Shown one piece after another: positions 1 to 8,584 of a stretch of DNA of 64,000 bases. The translations under genes were made by a program, and so were the position numbers. Positions within the stretch are counted from its first letter, which is position 1. Each line of letters begins with the position of its first letter. The stretch spans positions 24,922 to 88,921 of the forward strand of contig JAPLQT010000106.1 of NCBI GenBank assembly GCA_026399515.1, read 5' to 3'. The notes beneath the pieces were generated by a model. That model was not told where the DNA came from. It searched no databases and was given only the letters and a program-made list of their open reading frames with translations. This DNA is from Pseudomonadota bacterium (lineage in GTDB: Bacteria; Pseudomonadota; Gammaproteobacteria; Burkholderiales; Rhodocyclaceae).

Positions 1-1994
1 CGGATCGGCAAGGTCAGAGGGGATGCCGGCTTCGCGCTCCGTAAGTTGGCCAATCAGTTGCTGCAGCTTTTCTTGCGCAAGCTGCGCGGCCGCTTCGGCT
101 TCCTTTGATGCACCGTCGGCTTCTTTCGCGAGCCGTTCGGCGGCAGGGAGTCCGGCCTCGAGCAAAGCCATCTCATCTGCCGCGGCCTTGGCTGTTGTAA
201 GCGCCACCCGCGCGGTCTCGGTTTGCGATTTGAGTTGCTCGGGAGGGATCCCTGCGGCTTCACCGAGGGCGGCCCTGATTTCGCCGATACGCGCCTCGAG
301 CACGCTGACGTCCCGCTGGTCGGCGGCGAGCTTCCTTTCTGCTTTTCGCTGTGCCGCCTCGGCCTTGGCGAGTTCGTCCTCAACCGCTTTCAAGGTGTCG
401 TCGAGCACCAGTTTGCCGTCAGCAGTCGCGGGGGCAGGGTGATCGGTCGCGCCGCAGACCGGGCAGGCCTGCCCATCCACAAGTTCGTGTGTAAGGCGTG
501 CCGCCTGACTGGCGATCCATGCCTGACGTGTCTCCTCGCGCCGATGATGTGCCTTGGCGAAAACGACCTCAGCGGTCTTCAGGGTGGACTCGCAGGCCGT
601 GACCTGCGCTGCCAATTCGACACGCGTCCGATTCAGTTCGATCAGTGTGCCAGCTTGCTCAAGCTGTGTCTTGAGTCGGCCGTGGGTTTCGTTCAGACCT
701 TCAATCCCTGCGGCTTGTACCCGATAGTTCTGAATCTGGATGGCAATCTTCTGCTGTGCATCCATCGCCGTCTTCAACGCTCGCTGTGCTTCCTGGAACG
801 CTTCGGCGGCGAGTTTGCTCTTGGTGCTTGCGGCAGTGTGTTGCGCGCGCGTCTCGCCCAGCGAAGCGACCTTGTCGGCCAACGCATCCAATTGGGCGAT
901 ACGGGCGACCATTTGGTCGGCTTCCGGCGCACGCGCCTGTTCGCGCTTCAGCGCAGCGGAGGCCGTCGTGAGGGTGGCCGTTGCGGTGACGAGCTCTGCG
1001 GCGAACTTCTTGCTGCGGTCGGCCTCCGCATCGAGGTGTTGGCCGAGTTCGACTAGCGCGACCTCATAGGACGGATTGACGACGCCTGGCGCGCAGCGGT
1101 GAGTTGCTCGCGTCGTTCTCCCCAAGCCGGCTGTTCGTGGCTTAAGGCTTTCAGTGCGGTGGTGGCCTTGTCAAATTCCTCGAAGCGGGCCGAGACCAGA
1201 CGTGCCTCGGCATAGGCCTTTTCCGCCACCTGCGCCGCAGCGGTGAATTGCTGCTCGCTGCTCCGGCGTGCAATGAGGTCTTCCGCTTGCTGCTGATGGC
1301 GGGCGTCGAGTAGCGCCTCGTTTCCCACCTGTGCTTGGTCAAGCAGCGTCTGGCGCTGCGTGCGCACTGTGTCTGCCTGCCGCGCCACGTCGTTTGCAGC
1401 GAGCTTCAGCGCTTCCTCTATGCGCTTGTATATCTCGGTGCCGAAAAGTGTCTGCAGGATCTTCTCGCGTTCCTGCGTGTTGCTCATCAGAAACTCGCGG
1501 AACTTGCCTTGCGGCAGCATGATGACTTGCCGGAATTGCTGGCTCTCGAACCCGAGCAGTTTGACGATTTCGCTGGTGACCTTGCTCCAGCCTGAAGCGA
1601 GCGGCTCTTCCACCTCTTCGCCCTCTGCCAACTGGATCTGCCATAGATCGGCGCTCTGATTCTGTTTCGTCTCGCCGCCGCCGCGCCGGGCCTTGCGCAT
1701 CTGTTCCGGAATGCGCTTGATGCGGTAGCGGTCAGTACCGAGCGCGAAGTCAAAACAGACTTCGGTCAGGGTCTCGTTGTCGGCATGGTGGCTGCGCATC
1801 TGCCGACCGTCGCGCTCCCCGCCCGAACTGTCGCCGAAGAGCGCATAGCAAATGCCATCGAGGATGGTGGTCTTGCCGGAGCCGGTGGGTCCGTGTATCA
1901 GGAAAAAGTTCCTGTCACCGAGTTCCCTGAAATCGATCACCTGTTTGTGGGCGAACGGTCCGAACGCGTGCATCTCGAGCAGTATTGGTTTCAT
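1..1994 (-). CDS. sbcC: SbcC nuclease subunit, 3' end outside window, one frameshift
   Basis: SMC/Rad50-like ATPase subunit of the SbcCD nuclease, which cleaves hairpins and protein-blocked DNA ends. The N-terminus MKPILLEMHAFGPF and the Walker A GPTGSGKTTILDG (about residues 35-47) are typical, as is the following Q-loop MLPQGKFREFL. Long alanine-, glutamate- and glutamine-rich coiled coil follows. The zinc-hook motif GQACPVCG lies near 458-480, about residue 505, matching the hook position in E. coli SbcC. The frame breaks at about 1060-1066: one base appears missing, so the reading ends in a TAG at 1053, but the neighbouring frame continues as good SbcC coiled coil to position 1. The start overlaps the sbcD stop by ATGA. 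The C-terminal ATPase half is outside the window. Identity is certain; whether the frameshift is real is not. Confidence 0.9.
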
Positions 1995-3074
1995 GACGCG
2001 CTCTCTTCGCGATTGCCGGCGACTGTATTCGCGGTCGTGTTGAATACCGCCAGCGCCGCTTCACCGACCTCCTGGCCGAGCATGTCGCGGTAAAACGCCC
2101 GGAAAAGATCCTCTGGCTGCCGACTCCGGTGGTCGCCACCAGCATGTGCCGCGGAATTACCGCTGGCGGGTCGCGCGAACTGGAGCTCCAGCATATTCGG
2201 ATAGACCTCGCGCAGTCTTGCCATGGGGTCAAGCACTGGCTCGGTATCGGTGAGGTGAGCGCAGAGATAATCCTCACGGCTGCGATCCGGATCCGGGTTC
2301 GCCAGCAGCTCGGCCAACGTGCCGGTAATTATTCGGACGTCGCGTAGGGGTGTCAGCTCGATGTAGCGAATGGTCGGGGTCCCATCGGCGCCGATGTCGA
2401 ATCCGATCCGAACCGACCGTCTGCGGCCGATGCAAGTGACCGAGCGCAACGAAATCAAAGCCGGCGAAGGTGTCGGCCACAACCATGCCGGATCCACCCA
2501 CCGAGAGGGGTCGCTCGGACTCGGATTCGCTGCCCCCGGCAACGAACGCGTGCCCCACCAGGATGTTACGCCGACTGGCTTGCTGCTGCGCGTTCAACAT
2601 CGACACGACATGCGTCATTGCACTCTGATGGTCACCAACGTCCTCGCCTCCAGGAAGCGCCCGCGCGAAAATGGGCTCGACGTAGGGGAGGGGATGAAAC
2701 GCGACGTCGCCATATGCGTCGCTCAGAATCACCGTTGAAAGGTCGTCCAGTGAGCCGCGCAGGATCAGGCGCTGCTTCTCCAATATGCGGCCGCCGAATC
2801 CCAGGCGCTCCGCACTGTCATGGTTGCCGGCAATCAGAATGACCGGGATGCCGGCATCAACCACCAACTGCGCCAATACGTGGTCAAGCACCGCGACAGC
2901 GTCAGCGGGTGGCACGGATCGATCGTAGACGTCACCGGCGATGACAACGACGTCCACCTTCTCCTGCCGGGCGAGGCTGACGAACTGCGCCAGTACGTGA
3001 ATCTGATCTTCGAGCAAAGAGACGCCGTGCAGGTAGCGGCCAAGATGCCAATCGGCGGTGTGAAGGATTTTCAT
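1991..3074 (-). CDS. sbcD: SbcD nuclease subunit with internal deletion and frameshift
   Basis: Mre11-like metallophosphoesterase partner of SbcC. The metal-binding motifs are all present in order: HTADWHLG (residues 5-12), AGDVYDR (about 46-52), GNHDSAERL (about 83-91) and GHLHRP (about 214). After RPQTVGSDRIR the frame fails near 2398-2403. The adjacent frame resumes as FDIGADGTPTIRYIEL and runs to the stop at 1991. Family members carry about 20 residues between these two points (the G-S-P-x-x-x-SF-E segment), so the break looks like a deletion of several tens of bases, with TTCG at the join, rather than a single-base error. The gene overlaps sbcC by ATGA, as in the usual sbcDC operon. If real, the lesion removes part of the conserved core and would probably inactivate the protein. 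Confidence 0.88.
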
Positions 3075-3238
3075 CGGACTCCTGTTCTCTGCTTTCCTCG
3101 ATGGCTCCCAACCAAGTGGGTGGGCGCGTCATGACTGCTGCATTCTACCGTTCGACTGTCGTGTTTCCGACAGGTACTCCCTGGGTGCATTTGCGAAACA
3201 TCAGCGGTGTCGGCTACGGCCAAGAATAGCGGCCGTGT

Positions 3239-3271
3239 GGCGCACCTGGTGAGCCCGTGGCGGGTGAGTAT
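3239..3271 (+). promoter_or_regulatory. Composite palindrome/-10 promoter element, site A (toward WYL gene)
   Basis: GGCGCACCTGGTGAGCC at 3239-3255 is a near-perfect 17-bp palindrome. It is followed by 10 bp and then GAGTAT at 3266-3271. The same arrangement occurs at six other intergenic places in this window. The predicted transcript starts near 3278 and reads into the WYL regulator. No good -35 box is seen, which suits an activator-dependent promoter. The 388-bp gap 3075-3462 holds this site and site B and no convincing gene. Confidence 0.7.
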
Positions 3272-3397
3272 TGGCGATCCTTGGCAAAACGCGCTACTAA
3301 ATGAAACTCTATCAATCCAGTCCTGTCAGGTCGCAGCGAGCACAAAGACATTCGGTTCGTAAATCGGGAGTCCTTATGCTTCCTTCAATTCCGTGTC

Positions 3398-3430
3398 ATG
3401 ATTCACGTTTCAGGGCTCACCAGATAAGCC
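3398..3430 (-). promoter_or_regulatory. Composite palindrome/-10 promoter element, site B (toward sbcDC)
   Basis: On the minus strand GGCTTATCTGGTGAGCC (3430 to 3414) is followed by 10 bp and AATCAT (3403 to 3398). It points toward sbcDC, with a leader of roughly 315 nt, and lies 33 bp before the WYL start codon. A second possible role is as a WYL autoregulatory site downstream of promoter A. Confidence 0.6.
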
Positions 3431-3462
3431 CCAGCTTTCTCGCGATCCCGACGGAGGTTGGC

Positions 3463-4440
3463 ATGAGTAGCATGGAACGTATCTATCAGATCGACCAAAT
3501 CCTGGCCGACCGCAAGTTTGTTCCCCGACAGGAGCTTCAGGAGCGGCTCGGGGTCTCCTGGGCTACATTGAAGCGCGATCTCAATTACTTGAAAGACCGT
3601 CTTAACGCGCCCATCATCTTCGATCGGGAGCTGGGTGGCTACCGGTTCGAAACCGAAAGCAAGCGCGTTGGACCCCAGTATGAACTCCCGGGGCTATGGT
3701 TCTCCGCTGAAGAAATTCATGCTCTGCTGACCATGCAGCACCTGCTATCGAATCTCGATACCGGCGGCTTGCTAGGGCCACAGATCAAGCCGCTTCTAGC
3801 CCGCCTCACCGGCTTGTTGGGTACGGCCGACAATCCGGCGGAGGAAGTGCAACGCCGGATCCGCATTCGCACGGTCGGGGCGAGGGAATTCCATCTCCAA
3901 CATTTCCAGGCGGTCGGATCGGCATTGCTCAGGCGCAAGCGGTTGGTCATCCGCTACCACGCACGCGGCACCGATGAGACCACGGAGCGGGAGGTGTCCC
4001 CTCAGCGTCTTGTCCACTACCGGGATAACTGGTACCTGGATGCCTGGTGCCATTTGCGAGAAGGCTTGCGGGCGTTTTCCGTGGATGCCATTGAATATGC
4101 CGAAATACTCGACAGACGTGCCAAGGACGTTGCCGAGAAACGCCTCGACGAAATTCTTGGCTCCAGCTACGGAATATTTTCCGGTGACGCTGTTTCCTGG
4201 GCGACCCTCCGCTTTTCCGCAGAGCGCGCGCGGTGGGTGGCCTCAGAGCGCTGGCATCTCAATCAGGAAGCGCGCTTGCTGAAGGACGGTACGTACGAGC
4301 TGAAGGTTCCCTATTCCGACGATAGGGAGCTGATCATGGACATCATGAAGTACGGTGGAGACTGCACTGTCATGGCTCCTGCCCCCCTAATAAAGCGAGT
4401 CGCAGCTGAATTGGAACGCGCACGCAGTCAATATCGCTAA
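3463..4440 (+). CDS. WYL-domain transcriptional regulator (HTH + WYL)
   Basis: DNA-binding regulator of about 325 aa. An N-terminal winged HTH (IYQIDQILADRKFVPRQEL..., with SWATLKRDLNYL as recognition region) is followed by a WYL domain containing DNWYLDAWCH and a C-terminal extension. I start it at 3463 because GGAGG sits 8 bp upstream. The frame is open to 3301, but those 54 residues do not look like protein. WYL proteins sense nucleic-acid or nucleotide ligands: PafBC and DriD activate DNA-damage genes, while BrxR/CapW-type proteins repress phage-defence operons. Two copies of the window-wide palindrome lie in front of this gene (3239-3255 and 3414-3430), making it the best candidate for the regulator of that element. 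That link is inference. Confidence 0.85.
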   Translation: MSSMERIYQIDQILADRKFVPRQELQERLGVSWATLKRDLNYLKDRLNAPIIFDRELGGYRFETESKRVGPQYELPGLWFSAEEIHALLTMQHLLSNLDTGGLLGPQIKPLLARLTGLLGTADNPAEEVQRRIRIRTVGAREFHLQHFQAVGSALLRRKRLVIRYHARGTDETTEREVSPQRLVHYRDNWYLDAWCHLREGLRAFSVDAIEYAEILDRRAKDVAEKRLDEILGSSYGIFSGDAVSWATLRFSAERARWVASERWHLNQEARLLKDGTYELKVPYSDDRELIMDIMKYGGDCTVMAPAPLIKRVAAELERARSQYR

Positions 4441-4464
4441 TTGGCCGAGAGGTTTTGTCACTGC

Positions 4465-4644
4465 ATGTTTCGGGCTGACAATGCCATCCTCGAGCATATG
4501 TCCTTTTGTCGGCAGTCGGCATCGTCTACGCCGATTGGCCTGGTCACCAAGGATGGGGATCTCGCCCGTCAAGCTGGCGCCATGGGCGCAACCATCATGG
4601 ATCCAGAGGAATTTGCGACATTGCTCGAACTCGCGGCAGAGTGA
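4465..4644 (+). pseudogene. Possible C-terminal remnant of a NYN/PIN-like nuclease
   Basis: A short frame directly after the WYL stop reads ADNAILEHM, then GLVTKDGDLARQAGAMGATIMDPEEFATLLE. This resembles the C-terminal end of YacP/NYN or PIN-type nucleases, where T-x-D-x-x-LA and a closing GA-x-I-x-x-x-EF segment are common. There is no N-terminal part with the first acidic residues and no convincing ribosome site. I treat it as a remnant, or as a tiny gene of unknown function. Confidence 0.3.
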
Positions 4645-4715
4645 CATTCAGTGATGGGGCTGCCTCACCGCAAGGGCCATGCCGCCAGGAACCGCGATTG
4701 AGAAAGGATTGATGA

Positions 4716-5774
4716 GTGATTGAACGCGAGAAGGACCGGGAGCCAATTGACATCGGCGTACGGCTCGGCAATATCGTCAAGCAAATGGATTGTGATGCAA
4801 TCGTCAATTCCGCCAACCAGAATCTGCGCGCAGGTTCGGGTGTCTGCGGAGCGATCCATACTGCCGCAGGACCGGAACTAGAAGCCTTCAGCCATGCGCT
4901 GGCACCGCTTGGTCTCGCAGAGGCGGTTGCGACGCCAGGCTTTCTATTGCCCAACCGTATCGTGATACACATACGTGGTCCCAAATACCACTTTGATCCG
5001 GACCCTGCACAATACCTGGCCAGGGCGATGAGGAATGTGCTGCTCCTTGCTGATCGGCAGATGGTAGGGAGGGTTGCGGTTCCCGGGATATCAATGGGGG
5101 TCTATGCCTATCCGCCGGCCGAGGCGGTACCCATCCTGGTTCGAACTGCTTATGAGACTGGCCACGAGCTTTACCACCTGCGGGAGATCCGTTTCGTCGT
5201 GTTGGATAAAGCCATCAAGATATTGTTCGAGGAGGAAATCGCTCGATGGGAGTCAGGCTCGCATTCGGATACGGAAGAGGACGCCTTGAATGGGGTAAGA
5301 AGCAAAGCCATCACACCAAGTTTAATCGAGGCCATCCGGGCAAAGTACCGCCTCAATTGGCTGGGAATTCACGGCGTGCGCCACTGGGCACGAGTGAGAA
5401 AAGTCGGACTTCAGCTTGCCGAGATGACGGATGCGCGACCTGACGTGGTTGAACTGTTCGCCTTCCTGCACGACAGTTGTCGTCACGGTGATGGTCGCGA
5501 CCCTGATCATGGTCGGCGAGCGGTCGAATTCGCAAGACAACTGCGAGGTGAGTGTTTCTCGCTGGATGACCAGGGGTTTGCTCTTCTTTGCGAAGCCATG
5601 GAGTTTCACAGCAAAGGATCGATGGACGCGGATGTCACCGTTCAGACCTGCTGGGATGCAGACAGGTTGGACCTGATCCGGCTTGACATCCAGCCTGAGG
5701 CGGAAAGGCTCTGCACCGACGCCGCACGGCAGATGCTGATGTCGGAGCCCTACCTCCTGAATGCTGGCAGGTAG
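4716..5774 (+). CDS. Macrodomain-HD domain fusion protein
   Basis: A 352-aa two-domain protein. Residues about 5-170 form a macrodomain: IDIGVRLGNIVKQMDCDAIVNSAN with the ADP-ribose-binding N-S-A-N, then GSGVCGAIHTAAG and the GISMGVYAYPP loop. Residues about 210-320 form an HD-type metal-dependent phosphohydrolase: HGVRHWARV, FLHDSCRHGDGRDPDHG and a later CWDADRLDL. The parts suggest removal or sensing of ADP-ribose coupled to nucleotide or phosphoester hydrolysis. Start is GTG at 4716 after AAAGGA. The HAD gene begins 5 bp after its stop, so the two are probably cotranscribed. Both domains are clear; the substrate is unknown. Confidence 0.82.
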   Translation: MIEREKDREPIDIGVRLGNIVKQMDCDAIVNSANQNLRAGSGVCGAIHTAAGPELEAFSHALAPLGLAEAVATPGFLLPNRIVIHIRGPKYHFDPDPAQYLARAMRNVLLLADRQMVGRVAVPGISMGVYAYPPAEAVPILVRTAYETGHELYHLREIRFVVLDKAIKILFEEEIARWESGSHSDTEEDALNGVRSKAITPSLIEAIRAKYRLNWLGIHGVRHWARVRKVGLQLAEMTDARPDVVELFAFLHDSCRHGDGRDPDHGRRAVEFARQLRGECFSLDDQGFALLCEAMEFHSKGSMDADVTVQTCWDADRLDLIRLDIQPEAERLCTDAARQMLMSEPYLLNAGR

Positions 5775-5779
5775 CGGCA

Positions 5780-6205
5780 ATGAAACTCATCTTCCTCGAC
5801 TTCGACGGTGTTCTTCACCCCAATTTTTGCCAGGAAGAGCACTACTTCAGCCGTACCGGGTACCTGATGGCGGCTCTTGACGGGTTCAAGCATGATGTGG
5901 AGGTGATCATTTCCTCCAGCTGGCGATTCCACTGGCCAGCCGATGTTCTGCTGCAGAAGCTGCCGGCATCTCTTGCGCCGCTGGTGGTCGGCTTCACACC
6001 AGAGGTGGATCCTGGGCGGCATCAGCGCTATCGGGAGATTCACGCTTACTTGAAATTCCGTCGAGGCCATGCCGACTGGCGGGCGCTGGATGATGCGGAC
6101 AACGAGTTCCCGAAGGGCTGCCGCGAACTGATCCGATGCGAAGGGCGGACCGGGCTCGACGATTCGACCGTGGCGCGCCTGCGGCTCTGGCTGAAAGGGG
6201 CTTGA
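5780..6205 (+). CDS. HAD-family phosphatase of the Swiss-Army-Knife RNA-repair type
   Basis: A 141-aa single-domain protein. The N-terminal DFDGVLHP (residues 7-14) is HAD motif I with the nucleophile and acid/base aspartates. ISSSWRFHW (about 44-52) is motif II with the typical SSSWR of the HAD domain found in Swiss-Army-Knife RNA-repair proteins. DWRALDDADNEFP (about 97-109) supplies the late acidic motif. Members are thought to remove end phosphates or repair RNA ends. It follows the macro-HD gene by 5 bp and probably shares its transcript. Together the pair suggests handling of damaged or modified nucleic-acid ends. Confidence 0.75.
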   Translation: MKLIFLDFDGVLHPNFCQEEHYFSRTGYLMAALDGFKHDVEVIISSSWRFHWPADVLLQKLPASLAPLVVGFTPEVDPGRHQRYREIHAYLKFRRGHADWRALDDADNEFPKGCRELIRCEGRTGLDDSTVARLRLWLKGA

Positions 6206-6365
6206 GTCCGCTCCGGTGAGGGCAAGTCAAATCATTCTCCGGCGTGAAGCTCATCCCGTGCGCCACGGTACCGCTATCGTTGCCGCTGATCCCGACAGGA
6301 GGCAGCCTGCTTCCCGATACGGGGAGGCCGGAAGACTCAAGATGACCATGTGGTTCAGGAAACTG

Positions 6366-6392
6366 TACAATAAACGTTAATGTTTTCATTAA
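6366..6392 (+). promoter_or_regulatory. Promoter and operator of the toxin-antitoxin pair
   Basis: TACAAT at 6366-6371 fits a -10 box, with a weak TGACCA 17 bp upstream. Immediately downstream, TTAATG (6377-6382), a TTTT spacer and CATTAA (6387-6392) form a perfect inverted repeat. It sits 10 bp before the antitoxin start, where Phd/YefM antitoxins usually bind to repress their own operon. The surrounding 6206-6402 gap is AT-richer than its neighbours and holds no gene. Confidence 0.5.
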
Positions 6393-6402
6393 AGGAGTCA
6401 TC

Positions 6403-6684
6403 ATGGCCTTGCGAACAAGTGACGTCGTGCCGATCAGCGAAGCACGTGCCCGACTGACCGAACTGGCGGAGGAAGTTGTCGGTGAAGGCGCGGAAAAAGT
6501 TTTGACCAAGAACGGGTCAAGCTTTGTGGCCATTGTCGATGCACGCAAACTGGACTACTACCACGCGCTTGAGGAAGAGCATGCAAGCCTGGTTTTGCTG
6601 GACGAAGCCGAAACCGGTTTACGCGAGCTGTTGGCCGGGAAGCGGGTATCGACCGATGCATTGATGTCGGCACTGGCGGACTAA
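6403..6684 (+). CDS. Type II antitoxin, Phd/YefM-like
   Basis: A 93-aa protein beginning MALRTSDVVPISEARARLTELA, the usual Phd/YefM N-terminal DNA-binding fold (V-x-P-I-S-E-x-R). It continues VLTKNGSSFVAIVDARKLDYY, the typical strand and turn of this family, with a C-terminal toxin-neutralising tail. AAAGGAG lies 8 bp before the ATG. The stop codon overlaps the toxin start by one base. It should bind the toxin and repress the operon. Confidence 0.85.
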   Translation: MALRTSDVVPISEARARLTELAEEVVGEGAEKVLTKNGSSFVAIVDARKLDYYHALEEEHASLVLLDEAETGLRELLAGKRVSTDALMSALAD

Positions 6685-7067
6685 TGACGCTAAAGGTGAC
6701 TGCGAGGACTGAAGCCTCCCCGAATTTCCTTCGCAATCTGGAAGCGGCGCGCCTATTTTTCGTCGAACAGGATGCCGATTCTGCGACCGCGCGCTTTCGC
6801 AAGCTCAAGGAGGAGTTGCGCGAAATGGTCGCCGTGGTGAGCTGGTCGCCCGCCAGTGGGCGTCCGGCACGTTTTCTCAGCGGGCGTTCAGCTCAAGTGC
6901 GGTTGCGGGCCGAATCGGTACAAGCGCTTGCGACACAGGTGGGCCTGCCGAATTTGCGCGAGTACGTGTTAAACCGGCACATTGTCTTGTACGCCCATTC
7001 CGACGTTGAGGTGGTGTTTCTTGCGCTTAAGCATCAACGGCAACTCATGTATTCCGCCGAGGGTTGA
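6684..7067 (+). CDS. Type II toxin, RelE/ParE superfamily
   Basis: A 127-aa protein immediately after the antitoxin. The order fits RelE/ParE: an N-terminal beta strand and long helical hairpin (FLRNLEAARLFFVEQDADSATARFRKLKEELREM), then LREYVLNRHIVLYAHSDVEVVFLALKHQRQL, the central and C-terminal strands with a closing H-x-R-Q. It is longer than typical RelE, about 95 aa, with an extended middle. It is expected to be an mRNA interferase or gyrase poison; the sequence does not decide which. It is probably translated by coupling to the antitoxin. Confidence 0.78.
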   Translation: MTLKVTARTEASPNFLRNLEAARLFFVEQDADSATARFRKLKEELREMVAVVSWSPASGRPARFLSGRSAQVRLRAESVQALATQVGLPNLREYVLNRHIVLYAHSDVEVVFLALKHQRQLMYSAEG

Positions 7068-7095
7068 CGGGACCCCACCCAACCAACTGTCATCG

Positions 7096-7128
7096 GGTGC
7101 ATTCTGTGAGCCCCTGACCCCGTATCTT
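7096..7128 (+). promoter_or_regulatory. Composite palindrome/-10 promoter element, site C (toward VWA-TPR-DnaB operon)
   Basis: GGTGCATTCTGTGAGCC at 7096-7112, 10 bp, then TATCTT at 7123-7128. It shares the 13-base core CATTCTGTGAGCC with site D. It lies 60 bp before the VWA start codon, with a predicted leader of about 37 nt. Confidence 0.72.
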
Positions 7129-7172
7129 GTCTCCCATGCCCCGGCAATGACGCCGGGCGAACAGGAGACCAG

Positions 7173-8528
7173 ATGCCGAATACCGACTCCCCGCAGGTCC
7201 TGATTACCCCGCTCAAGCCCGCCCTGATCCTCGGCGTGGCCCAGAAGCTGCCCGTCCTCATCCGCGTGCAGACACCCGATGCACCCCCTGCGGAGAAGAA
7301 GGCACGCAAGCCCTATCACCTGGCGCTGGTCATCGACCGTTCCGGTTCCATGTCCGGTCCTCCGTTACGGGAGGCCGTGCGTTGTGCCCGCCACATCGTC
7401 GACCGGCTTGATCCGTCTGACCAGGCAGCGCTCGTCGTCTTTGACGATCACGTCAAGACGCTGGTCGGGGCTCAACCGGTGGGAGACCGCAAGGCCCTGC
7501 ATATTGCGCTAGCGCGAATCCACGAAGGCGGCTCAACGAACCTTCACGGTGGGTGGAAGGCAGGTGCCGAAGAACTTCTTTCGGGGGCGGTCGATTCCGC
7601 GCTGACGCGGGTGATCCTGCTGTCGGATGGAAACGCCAACGTAGGCGAGATCACCGAGACCGAACCCATCGCCGCCCTGTGCCAGGAAGCGGCAGCGAAG
7701 GGCGTGACCACCTCGACCTACGGCCTTGGCCGCAGTTTCAACGAGGATCTGATGGTCGCGATGGCGCAAAAGGGGCAGGGCAACCATTATTACGGCGAAA
7801 CTGCGGCCGATCTATTCGAGCCCTTCGGCGAAGAGTTCGATCTGATCTCCAACCTGCATTCGCGCCACGTCAAGCTGGCGCTGGGTGCACCGCAAGGGGT
7901 CAAGATGACCCTGCTAAACGACTATCCAGTGGAAGAGCGGGAGGGATTTCCCCTGATTCGGCTGCCCGATATCCCCTACGGTGCCGAAGCGTGGGCGATC
8001 ATCGAACTGGAAATCCCGGCTGGGCTTGCACTGGAGTCCGGCAATCAGTTCCTGCAGGTCGGCGTCATGGCATCGACTCCGGAGGGTGAGCCTGTTGCCT
8101 TCCCCGAGGCGAGTCTCACACTCAAGGCGCTGTCACCTGCCGCATGGGACGCCGTGTTGCCCGATCCGCTGGTCGCGGGACGCCTGGCGGAGCTGGCCGC
8201 CGCACAGTTGTTGATACAGGCCCGCAAAGCCGCAGACGCAGGAGACTGGGAAGCAATCGACAGGATGCTTGCCGAGGCGAAAGAGCGCTTTGCCGGGTTC
8301 CCCTGGGTGATCGAGGTCCTCGACGGTTTCGAGGAAATTGCCCAGATGCGCGACATGGCGCGGTTTTCGAAGGAGTCGCTGTACTCCTCGCGGAAGATGC
8401 ACAGCCGGCTGTCCGCCAAGGACGAGGGCATGGCTATGTCGGAGGAGGGCGCCAAGGCATCCTACCTGCGCCGCAAGAAAGCCCAGGGCAAGGCGCAGTT
8501 CGATCGCCCGGATGACCCGCAACCGTGA
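7173..8528 (+). CDS. Von Willebrand factor A (VWA) domain protein
   Basis: A 451-aa cytoplasmic protein with no signal peptide or membrane segment. The VWA domain starts near residue 49 with the metal-site (MIDAS) motif DRSGSMSG (about 54-61). GGSTNLHGGW (about 117-126) supplies the MIDAS threonine region and LLSDGNANVGE (about 149-159) the third MIDAS motif. The C-terminal 150 residues are helical with many alanines. RBS AGGAG precedes the ATG by about 8 bp. It begins an operon followed by a TPR protein and DnaB, under site C. VWA proteins usually act as metal-dependent scaffolds, often with AAA+ ATPases, but none is encoded beside it. Its specific role is unknown. Confidence 0.85.
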   Translation: MPNTDSPQVLITPLKPALILGVAQKLPVLIRVQTPDAPPAEKKARKPYHLALVIDRSGSMSGPPLREAVRCARHIVDRLDPSDQAALVVFDDHVKTLVGAQPVGDRKALHIALARIHEGGSTNLHGGWKAGAEELLSGAVDSALTRVILLSDGNANVGEITETEPIAALCQEAAAKGVTTSTYGLGRSFNEDLMVAMAQKGQGNHYYGETAADLFEPFGEEFDLISNLHSRHVKLALGAPQGVKMTLLNDYPVEEREGFPLIRLPDIPYGAEAWAIIELEIPAGLALESGNQFLQVGVMASTPEGEPVAFPEASLTLKALSPAAWDAVLPDPLVAGRLAELAAAQLLIQARKAADAGDWEAIDRMLAEAKERFAGFPWVIEVLDGFEEIAQMRDMARFSKESLYSSRKMHSRLSAKDEGMAMSEEGAKASYLRRKKAQGKAQFDRPDDPQP

Positions 8529-8584
8529 TGAATGCGCACGTGGAGGGGCCTCCCCGTGCGCAACCCTTTAGAAAGGACCGGACG

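Noticed and set aside
223..1056. 277-aa plus-strand frame
   Set aside because: Antisense to sbcC coiled coil and zinc hook; the minus strand carries the real gene.
6210..6240. Possible eighth copy of the palindrome element before the toxin-antitoxin pair
   Set aside because: Only about 10 of 17 bases match and GTGAGCC is changed to GTGAGGG; the toxin-antitoxin pair has its own closer promoter.
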